This document shows, one piece after another, positions 55,955 to 64,000 of a stretch of 64,000 nt of DNA. Each line of letters opens with the position of its first letter. Position 1 is the first letter of the stretch. The stretch comes from Athripsodes cinereus (lineage: Eukaryota > Arthropoda > Insecta > Trichoptera > Leptoceridae): NCBI GenBank assembly GCA_947579605.1, contig OX388307.1, positions 5,061,237-5,125,236 on the forward strand, in the 5' to 3' direction. The notes under the pieces are model-generated. The model searched no databases. It was not told where the DNA came from and saw only the letters and a list, made by a program, of their open reading frames with translations. Made by a program: the position numbers and the translations under genes.

Positions 55955-56260
55955 TTGACTGGGATTGACCACGTGAAACGATTTTATTATTCCAAACATG
56001 CAGAAATAATAAATTTAATACCGCCTAACACATACCTGAATGATAGTATATTTTAATTTTACCTGCTAATTTTCACTGAGCAAACGAAAACTCAAAGAGG
56101 CAGACCAAGACAAAGATTGTAAGATAACATCAACCGAGATCTAGAGGAGCTCAATGCTAAAGACGACTGGCATTCCATTGCTCAAAATAGAAAGGCTTGG
56201 AGATCTATTGTTTCGGAGAGGCCCTACAAGAGCTTTTCGGCCATCAAAAGTAAATAAAAC
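55955..56260 (+). mobile_element. LINE C-terminal fragment
   Basis: Plus frame reads TQRGRPRQRL, then after a stop DLEELNAKDDWHSIAQNRKA. R-GRP and D-x(n)-W-x(n)-A-x-(D/N)R are end motifs of ORF2. Confidence 0.6.
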
Positions 56261-56264
56261 GAAA

Positions 56265-56880
56265 ACTCGTTGGTTGCCAAAAGTTGCCTCAAGCCAATAA
56301 GCCCATCATTTTTAATTTTGCTATATTGTGTCATAGAATTAAGTTTATTTTGTTTTTATAAGAAATGAGAGATAAATAGTTTATTAACCGCGAAAAAGAT
56401 TGGGAAAGGTTTATAAGTCATAAATATGGGGAGTGTGGGGTTGTTATAAAATTAATACAGGGAAAGTTACAAAAACCATTATAAAATTAATACTGTGAAA
56501 GTTGCAGAGTTTTTAATTTAAGCAAAATTATTTAATTAGATCATTTTAATTTAAGCAAAATGAGCTTTCATTAAGTTACCACCGAAAACATAGAATCTAC
56601 ATATACAAATAATTAGTAAAATATTCTTAGCATTTCTTATCTTGCGGACCTTTCTCATAGAGCCACATACTGTTTTTGTTATCAATATCTAAAGTTTTCA
56701 TAACATAATTATATAATATATTTATGATAGATAGATAGGCATACTATGTAGGTATGCGAATATAATATTTTATTCTCAATAATAATGTCAACTGTGTTTT
56801 AATGCCGCATCATTTCACACTATGCATGTTGCATCAGTCAATTGATTTCATTGTCATTCATACCTCGGGAGCAATGGGGT
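56265..56880. other. AT-rich gene-free stretch
   Basis: A short direct repeat (ATTTAATTTAAGCAAAAT-like, 56510-56565) is the only pattern seen. Confidence 0.4.
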
Positions 56881-56889
56881 CGCATTTAA

Positions 56890-57590
56890 GGGGCCCCTTT
56901 AGCAAAAAAGATAAACATTCAATTTTTAACAAGTTTGGTACACAAACTCTCAAAACTTGTTGACCCTACGAACATTTTGTTTTGATAAAATATGAAAACA
57001 AATGTTAATTACCAATATCAAACCTTAACTTTAAAAAAAAATCTCGATTTTAATTAAAAACATATTTTTAAAAATCAAATTCGGGGGTGTGTTTGGTACA
57101 TAAATGCACGAGAACCCTACAAATTTTAATATATTTATTTTGATATTGAGAATATTTATATAGTTATTACAATTATAGAACAAAAAAAAAATCATTTTTT
57201 TTTGTTTTTTTCATGGATATTGACCGACTTAAATATTTTTTTTTTTATGAAATTTCTCATATTTTGAAACCAAAAATCACCACATGAACTCAATTTTTTG
57301 TATACTAAAAAAGTATGCTAAAATCTATAGTATTTATATGCTTGATTGGATGAATAAAAAATATAGATATTTTACAAATAATTTGTATTTTGATATAACA
57401 AAGAGTACCTAAATAAATCTCGTCAGTCTGCGATTTATTTATTTTTTAGTAAAAAACTAATATTGGTAATAAATATTTGATTTTTTATTTTATCAAATCA
57501 ATATGTACGCAAGGGTCAACATGTTTTGGCAGTTTTTCTATCAAATTTGTTGAAAATAGAATATTTTACCGTTTTTGCTAAACGGGGCCC
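56890..57590. mobile_element. piggyBac-like MITE with TTAA duplications
   Basis: 701 bp flanked by TTAA at 56886-56889 and 57591-57594; ends GGGGCCCCTTTAGCAAAAA and TTTTTGCTAAACGGGGCCC. The TTAA target is that of piggyBac transposons. The interior is very AT-rich and non-coding. Confidence 0.8.
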
Positions 57591-57779
57591 TTAAGAACTA
57601 TTATGACTATTAATATTGCAATGCAATTCTTCATTCATTATTAGATATATATTATATACTACGATTTTTGTAGGATAGGCAAAAAGGACGAGTTTTATGG
57701 AATACGTTCTATTTTCACATACTCCAATTGCCTTTTATGTTTCACTACTTTCGCATTACGCTATTTTTTTAGTTCCTCT

Positions 57780-57890
57780 AAAAGTCAGGTTTTTGATAAA
57801 CGTAAATACATTTTACATCTTTAATTCAGAAATGAAGTTTGCCACCCATCCCGCATACATGTACATATGTACACATGCGTAACATAAATT
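57780..57890 (+). repeat. Dispersed repeat R1, partial copy
   Basis: AATTCAGAAATGAAGTTTGC and CCACCCATCCCGCAT match the centre of R1; the copy stops at a short CA/TG-rich run. Confidence 0.55.
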
Positions 57891-57897
57891 AAGTTGT

Positions 57898-58090
57898 AAC
57901 ATTCAAGAACAAACTGCAGACATCGCTCTTCCAACAGAGCTTCTCGCGCCCTTGAGAAGGGTACGAGTATTCGATCAAACTACTGTCAACGACCATCAAC
58001 ATGCAGAACTGCGATGTTTCCCATGAAGATACACTCGACAGAACCGAGTGGCGAAAGAAAACAAGAACAGCAGACCCCACCACCATCTGA
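57898..58090 (+). mobile_element. LINE C-terminal fragment
   Basis: A plus frame reads CDVSHEDTLDRTEWRKKTRT-ADPT, close to the D-x-DR-x-WR-x(4)-RADP end of many CR1/L2-like ORF2 proteins. Confidence 0.65.
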
Positions 58091-58099
58091 CATTTAAAA

Positions 58100-59130
58100 T
58101 TGCCCAAAGAGAAGTAGAAATGAATTAAAAGACTTTAAACTTTTTTATACACATTTTTATTTTATTTACGAAGACAATATTGTTTCGTCTCTTAATGAAA
58201 CATTATCAACACTAAACAAAACCATGAAGAAGAAGTTATGTTAATGATGATGTGTAAGAAGAATAAAATAAATAAATAAATAAATTTAATAGGAGTAGAT
58301 TGTTACTTGTTAGTAAATATAATAAATATATAAAATCTTATAAGTAAGTACAGTTAATGTCTACATTACAGCGTAATTATTATAATATCTATGTACTTCT
58401 AGCTTATTACATATTATTATATCTCATCTGACTGAAGCCAAATTTTCAGCGTGTATTTTTTTAAGTACTACTTGATGTAATTAATGAGGCATATGACAAG
58501 GGATTTACGTGGCTAATTATAAAATATTATTTTAATATTCTACAGTGGACCGTGCTTAATGTTTACACGAGATATTATTATTGTTTATTTCGTTTTGATT
58601 TATTATAAGCGCAACACGAGAAACGAGATTACTTGAGGATAACCTTATGCACGTTTTCATTTTTTCCATATTTATTAATATTATTATTATTCTCCTTAAA
58701 CTTTGCTCATCATTACAGCTTTTGGCCAACGCGATGTGCAAAGGGATACAATTTATATACAGTTACATATAAACATCACATAGCAGACAAAAAACAACAA
58801 GAAAACACATAAACATACAAAAGACCACCACAGAATATGCGTTGCCTCAATCAAAGTCCCTGTAAGTAAGAGAAAATACGTCACACAGCCAACAAATTAA
58901 ACAAGACAATAGCTTTGTTGGTAGGACAATTCATCACCAAGTGAACCCCCCTACTCACTAGAAGTCAGACTAAATAATTATAAGGTAGTTCTAAAATCGT
59001 TGTAATTTCTTCATTAAACGTTAGCCTGATGATGAGATCGGAAGCTCATGAAAGCCGACATGCTATCAATAAAGTCACGGTAGAAGTACTAAATTATTGA
59101 ATATTTTTTAAAAATTAATCATGAACTTTT
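58100..59130. other. Gene-free stretch with a retroelement-like end
   Basis: 58240-58285 is a GATGATGTG..AAGAATAAAATAAATA tail shared with 63640-63680. 59025-59085 (CTGATGATGAGATCGGAAGC, CAATAAAG) resembles the 3' end of a retroelement. No gene. Confidence 0.35.
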
Positions 59131-59135
59131 ACAGA

Positions 59136-59525
59136 CTGCGGAAATGTGGTTCCTCAGGGGAGTGGCTGGGGTGTCATTGAGAGACCGTATACCTACGGAA
59201 TACGTATGTTCGAGAGGTTCTCAAGGTGAAACCAGTACTTCTGCATATAGAGAGGTCGCAGTTGTGATGGTCGAGTCACGTGCTCCGCATGCCAGAATAC
59301 AGACTATACCACTTAGATATTTGGAGGCTGTGGGAGAGGGCAGAAGACCAATTGGCCGTCCTAGAAGAGGCTGACAAGGGCAGGTGTCGAAATTGTGTGT
59401 TGAAAGACTTGGTTTAGAGTGACCAGAGGTCCAGCAAGTAGCGGTGGACAGGGATCTCTGGAGGAGGTACCTAGGTGCAATGGGCCCTCGACACAACTAG
59501 GACAAGGGGAAGAAAATGTTTTATG
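59136..59525 (+). mobile_element. LINE C-terminal fragment
   Basis: Plus frames read MWFLRGVAGVSLRDRIPTEY, and in a shifted frame LLHIERSQL and RMPEY, then YLEAVGEGRRPIGRPRRG. These are the successive motifs of an endonuclease-reverse transcriptase C-terminus, frameshifted and stopped. Confidence 0.7.
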
Positions 59526-59529
59526 TATG

Positions 59530-60260
59530 TATTATAATCATGAACTTCCACCAAATACCGTCAGTCGGAAAAATTTACTAGAATGTTTGATAGTAAATAA
59601 TAAAGTATTTATTCAAATAACTTCTTTATAGCAAACAAAATAAATGCATATTGCTGTTGGAGATATTCTTTGTCGGGTGCTCCACGGAAAAAAGGGTTAT
59701 AAATAATGACCAGTAATCCAGAAAATGTGCATTTGTAGACCGTAACGATTTATAAAATGATAAACACAGTTGTAAAAATATAAAATAAATAGAAGCCAAC
59801 ATGTACGTAGTAAAATATACACACAAATTATTTTGCGTTTTACAAATTCGACATGAATAATGTGAATTCCATGACTTGGAAATGACATTATGAAGTACTT
59901 ACCTACCTATAAACGTTTAAATGGATAGGAATTTGGAAAATTTCAAAATCTCTTCAGTTTTGTAAGAGAGTATTTTCTCAAAATATAACATTTGATATTT
60001 TTGAATGGTTTTCCCAAAACTGAGGACATTTTTTAGGGAATCGATTTTGGCTACCCCTCAGGCATGAATTTTGCAACCCCTCATTTTTGTCGCTGTGGGC
60101 ATTTTCCTGGCTCATGCCCCCCCCCCCAGATCGGGTCATGAATGTGAGCGAATACAAGTGTAGTGATAGCAATGTAGAAAATAAATCGAAAGTTGGCTGG
60201 CATGTTTAAAACAAGCTGCATTTTATTTAAGATGACTTGTTTATAAAATTATTAAAATAT
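59530..60260. other. Gene-free stretch
   Basis: 59668-59690 (TGTCGGGTGCTCCACGG) is a scrap of R1. A run of ten C occurs at ~60118-60127. Nothing else. Confidence 0.35.
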
Positions 60261-60269
60261 TGTGAAGAT

Positions 60270-60460
60270 CAAGCTGGTTAGCAGCTGGATAGTATTTTCG
60301 ATCGAGAGATCACGGGTTCGTACGTCGCATCCGACTTCGTCAAACAATACAAACATATAGTGTTTTTAGTGAAGTGTATTTATAGGTTTGTAAATATAAG
60401 CATTCAATTCTAAAAATATCTAATAAAGAAGATCTATTAAGAATAAAAATTTAATTCACT
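60270..60460 (+). repeat. tRNA-like SINE
   Basis: Head with GCTGGTTAGCAGCTGG (A-box-like) and ACGGGTTCGTACG (B-box-like) at tRNA spacing. Confidence 0.45.
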
Positions 60461-60740
60461 CATTTATTTGTCTTGATATTATCTGTCGTTCCCATTCAAT
60501 ATAGACGAAAAACGTCATCGTTTAGTTATTTCAGTCGCCCACCTAGTATAACCGTGATTCATTTCCGCTGCTCGGTTAAGAACTATTTGTCGATAATAGT
60601 CTTCGATATTAGTCACCCACTTAGTTTTTTCGCACAAATAGTTTAAGAGTCAGTTCATTGTTAGCCGACTGTTTATTTTTTGGTCGCCCGTTTTAATATT
60701 TGCCTTTAAATTTTCATTTTTTGTTTTATTTGTTATTCTA

Positions 60741-60830
60741 ATGGGACGAAAATATTCATACGTTAATGAGAAGAGAAAATTACTTTCCATCTCAGGTGTA
60801 AAAAAAAAATACGTGCACTTGGCAAATATG
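60741..60830 (+). CDS. Possible first coding exon of an unrecognised gene
   Basis: ATG in context CTAATGG opens 30 codons, MGRKYSYVNEKRKLLSI to HLANM, running exactly into a strong donor ATG|GTAAGT at 60831. The end of this exon and its donor are repeated ~153 bp further on. No second exon was found and the peptide matches no family I know, so it may be transposon-derived or chance. Confidence 0.25.
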
Positions 60831-61065
60831 GTAAGTTCTTGCCAAATCTCTTTGAAATAATGAATAACGATAATTCTATAATTTATTGTTATTCATTTTC
60901 GCTTGGTATATTATCAATGACCCGTTTAATACACTGTTCTTGATCGATTTTTTAAAACAAAATTTGAGCACATGGCAAATATGGTAAGTTCTTGCCAAAT
61001 ATCTTCGAAAGAATTAATAACGATAATTCTTTAATAGTTATTCATTTTGCTTGGTTATAATTATT
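60815..61065 (+). repeat. Direct duplication, ~153-bp period
   Basis: GGCAAATATGGTAAGTTCTT occurs at 60821 and ~60974, followed in both by TGCCAAAT, AATAACGATAATTCT and TTATTCATTTT-GCTTGG. Two copies, diverged. Confidence 0.85.
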
Positions 61066-61140
61066 ATCATTATTATCGTTTGTTTAATATAATATAAATT
61101 GTACTCGATCAATCATTCAATATGCTGTCTATATACGAGT

Positions 61141-61290
61141 CCATCTTAAATTTAGCGATGAGGTTTACCATCAATCCTGGATGTCTTAATTTTTTTTTGG
61201 CACGCACTTTTATTACATACAGCTGGTCTGCTGGCTACCCCACTTATGGGATATGTGATGGTATATATTATTTATACTAAAAATAAATAA
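61141..61290 (+). repeat. Dispersed repeat R1, diverged copy
   Basis: TTTAGCGATGAGGTTTACC, GGATGTCTTAA and CTGGCTACCCCACTTATGGG, ending in an AAATAAATAAATAAAA tail. Confidence 0.7.
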
Positions 61291-61294
61291 ATAA

Positions 61295-61910
61295 AACACT
61301 ATTTAGTACAACCGTAGCTCTAAGATAGAGTGCTAAATAATGTACAGTAAACATATTGATTCCCTCAAATTTGAGCAGAGCTCGGCGTGCTTTGAGGGAT
61401 AGTTTCATCATTCTATACATGTGTGTGTGCTCAATCAAAAGTAAGTAAACGAAATATAAAATAACTCGAAGTCAAATAGAATAAAATAAAATAAAGCAAA
61501 CAAAAACCCAAATATATCTTTTTAAAAAAATATGAGTCAAAAATGCAATAAAATAAAATAAACTAAATCCCAAATATATCTTTTAAAAAATACTAGTCAC
61601 TCAAGGACAGAGTGCAAAACTCTGAATCATTGGTCTTGTACAATTATTACTCGTTACAATTTCATGACAACCTTACATAGTTTGTCATCTATAATAATTA
61701 TTGATTGATCATAGATTAATATAGTAAGATCTACGTATATAAGCTCTAGCCCTGTCATTCTGTCAATAATGTAGATCAGTAGTCGTATTATTGTATATTA
61801 TAGAGGTCAAACGGGCACAACGACCTAAAGGTATAACAGAAATAGATACAACATGTAGTAATGTGATTCCTCAGTGGCATAACGCCCGTCACATATATAA
61901 TATAATATTA
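61295..61910. other. AT-rich gene-free stretch
   Basis: Short direct repeats (CAAATATATCTTTTTAAAAA-like at ~61512 and ~61572). No gene. Confidence 0.4.
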
Positions 61911-61914
61911 TGTG

Positions 61915-62374
61915 TAATACGCCCGATTCTACTTCATTTTTAGTGTGCACTAACTAAAGTAGTAACGTTCCAATTTTAGTAAGTCTACATTGGTATTCTA
62001 TAAACTGTAAAATTGTTCCTAATTTGAATTATATACAATTTGTATCATATAAAATACGAATGTTAGTTCAAGTGAACTTGGTTATAATATTTTGGAACGT
62101 TCTTATTTTAGTTTCAATCAATACCCCCTATTTTATATTGATTCAAACTAAAATAAGAACGTTCCTAAATTTTATAATCAAGTTCACTTGAACTAACGGA
62201 ACTAACATTCGTATTCTATATGATGATACAAGTTGTATATAATTCAAATTAGGAACAATTTTACAGTTTATAGAATACCAATGTAGACTAACTAAAATTG
62301 GAACGTCCCTATTTTAGTCAGTGCACACTAAAAATGAAATAGAATCGGGCGTATTATAGAATAGGGGGTAATAT
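61915..62374. repeat. Long foldback/MITE with ~210-bp arms
   Basis: 61915-62124 pairs with 62136-62356 (ends AATACGCCCGATTCT / AGAATCGGGCGTATT); a ~12-bp insertion lies in the right arm. ATAGGGGGTA just outside the right end is the complement of the loop TACCCCCTAT, which suggests two overlapping or rearranged copies. Confidence 0.9.
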
Positions 62375-62455
62375 ATTATGACTGCAAATTCTGAATGTGC
62401 TTTTAAGAAATATTTTTAATCACGTATTTTATTCTCAACGTAGTGCAACTCAAAG

Positions 62456-62657
62456 AGGCCTGAGTCGAACACACATTTTAGCGTTACGTTTTCGTACCGT
62501 TAACGTTCAAATGCAGAGGACGTTGCGCCAAAGTGTCAATTTTCGTAACTATTGTGTATCTTAGAAACGAAATTGACACTTGCTCACAACGTCGTCTGCA
62601 ATTCAAACGCTAACGGAACGAAAACGTAACGTGAAAATATGTGTTGACTCAGGCCTC
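62456..62657. repeat. Second foldback, ~95-bp arms
   Basis: AGGCCTGAGT at the left and ACTCAGGCCT at the right; arms 62456-62553 and 62561-62657, with several mismatches but keeping TTACGTTTTCGT and GTGTCAATTTCGT. Only ~80 bp from the preceding foldback. Confidence 0.85.
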
Positions 62658-62823
62658 AGAGGCAACTCAAAAAGTCGAAATTATCGAAAAATTTTATTTA
62701 ATTTGCAATAGATGTAATCAACTCCACTATATCAATTCCACAAACAAATAACTATAAAAATACACGGTTCTCTTTATATATTAAATATTTAATTAATGAA
62801 AAAAATATATACCGACTATATTG

Positions 62824-63370
62824 ACGACCGGTGTGGCGCGGAGGTTAACGCACTTGCCTTTGAGTCACGAGGTCCCGGGTTCGATTCCCGGCCAGGGCAA
62901 AATGAAGAATGACCTTTTTCAGATTGTCCTGGGTCTGGGTGTTACATGTATATGTGTTTAGTGCATTGTATATGTGTATCGCCATGTTAGTACCCATAAT
63001 ACAAGATTCATATCTTAGTTTGGGACTAGCTCGGTCTGTGTGAATTGTCTATATGTGTTATGTGTTATGTTATATGTCTGGGTCTGGGTGTTACAACATG
63101 TACTCGATATGTGTTTAGTGCATTGTATATAATATGTGTATCGTCGCGTTAGTACCCATAATACAAGATTCATATCTGAGTTTGGGACTAGTTCGGTCTG
63201 TGTGAATTGTCTATATGTGTTATGTGTTATGTTATATGTCTGGGTCTGGGTGTTACAACATGTACTCGATATGTGTTTAGTGCATTGTATATAATATGTG
63301 TATCGTCGCGTAAGTACCCATAATACAAGATTCATATCTGAGTTTGGGACTAGCTCGATCTGTATGAATT
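62824..63370 (+). repeat. tRNA-derived SINE with tandemly amplified tail
   Basis: Head 62824-62900: A-box-like TGGCGCGGAGGTTAACG, B-box GGTTCGATTCC. The tail unit starting TGGGTCTGGGTGTTACA is present at 62930, 63079 and 63241 (units of 149 and 162 bp, third partial). The minus-strand frame across it is a repeat artefact. Confidence 0.85.
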
Positions 63371-63419
63371 GTCTCTACCTATTCTGTTTAGCTCTGTTCT
63401 ATTTTCTATTCCACAAATA

Positions 63420-64000
63420 GGTGAATATTTCGAATTGTTTAACTGAACGGAACAAAGACAACTTAATGCCTCTAATAGAGCGATTATTATTTAGTGTATT
63501 TCACTTTCTGTTGTATTTTTAAAGCATAAAATAAGTATACCAAAAAGACAAAAATGGCGATTTCTCTCATTTCGACTCGCCACTGCACATCGTCCTAGTT
63601 TTTAAAATTCTATATTATTTTGTTAACACTGTTATGTAATGATGATGTGCAAAAAGAATAAATAAATAAATATAGGTATAAATTAAGTTATGGAACTGGA
63701 CAGCCGATATGTTGTTTATCAAAAAATATTTTTTTATGGTTTGTTCCATACGTAGTTTCAATATAGTTTACTAGCAATATTATTTACATAGACCACTAGA
63801 TGGATACAGGTTTTAGCAATAATTGTAAACATCGTGGAAAATGGAAAACAATAAAGATGTTGTTTATCTGTTTTATTTTTGTAAAAGGAATTGGGCCAAA
63901 ATATTTCATGAAGTATAATCGAATTGCTGCTTATTCTTTGTGAAACAAATAAATATGTTTTCATTTAACAGTTCATTGTTTATATAATAAATTTTGAATA
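63420..64000. other. AT-rich end of window with retroposon tail
   Basis: 63566-63680 (CGACTCGCCACTGCACATCG, TTTTGTTAACACTGTTA, GATGATGTGCAAAAAGAATA, AATAAATA) is a retroposon 3' end shared with 33660-33775. No gene. Confidence 0.5.

Noticed and set aside
62824..62900. tRNA gene
   Set aside because: Pol III boxes are good, but it is continuous with a repeated SINE body and the acceptor stem does not close.
63015..63335. 106-codon minus-strand frame with an internal repeat
   Set aside because: It is the complement of the amplified SINE tail units.

Overview
The window looks like insect nuclear DNA, most probably from a moth or butterfly. It is strongly AT-rich. Its coding exons are short with small spliceosomal introns, and it is full of small non-autonomous transposons, tRNA-derived SINEs and decayed non-LTR retrotransposon ends. 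Helitron, hAT, pogo-like and piggyBac-like miniature elements, together with a fatty acyl-CoA reductase exon, fit Lepidoptera. That assignment is inference.

The main gene lies on the minus strand between 38400 and 18538: the insect homologue of tau-tubulin kinase (Asator in Drosophila, TTBK1/2 in vertebrates). I could join 33 coding exons at GT-AG sites (one GC-AG) with agreeing reading phases. They give a 4377-nt reading frame of 1458 codons plus stop. Residues 1-156 are a low-complexity N-terminal extension spread over four exons, about 157-408 are the CK1-superfamily kinase domain, and the remaining ~1050 residues are a serine/proline/glutamine-rich tail. The tail has an SxIP-type motif, a 36-residue acidic tract and a polyproline run. 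The introns carry a hAT MITE, two long foldback elements, LINE ends and a SINE tail.

At the left edge, 1205-1047 on the minus strand is the first coding exon of a fatty acyl-CoA reductase; the rest of that gene lies outside or was not found. Two weak candidate exons of unrecognised genes are noted at 41674-41730 (minus) and 60741-60830 (plus).

Layout: 1-1.35 kb, LINE end, GA-rich minisatellite, FAR exon and a SINE head. 2.2-5.3 kb, a nest of two hAT elements (one with a later insertion), a hAT MITE and a Helitron. 5.3-12.8 kb, mostly AT-rich sequence with a 93-bp near-perfect hairpin, a hAT MITE and LINE/SINE ends. 12.8-18.5 kb, AT-rich sequence downstream of Asator, possibly a long 3' UTR, with one LINE end. 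18.5-38.4 kb, Asator. 38.6-52.5 kb, intergenic repeats, including a Helitron, minisatellites, a pogo-like element split by a LINE fragment, and SINEs. 52.9-55.3 kb, a second transposon nest sharing both hAT families with the 2.2-4.6 kb nest. 55.3-64 kb, LINE ends, a TTAA-flanked MITE, two adjacent inverted repeats and a SINE with a tandemly amplified tail.

No prokaryotic feature, CRISPR array or functional tRNA or rRNA gene was seen. All calls come from reading the sequence; no database search was run.
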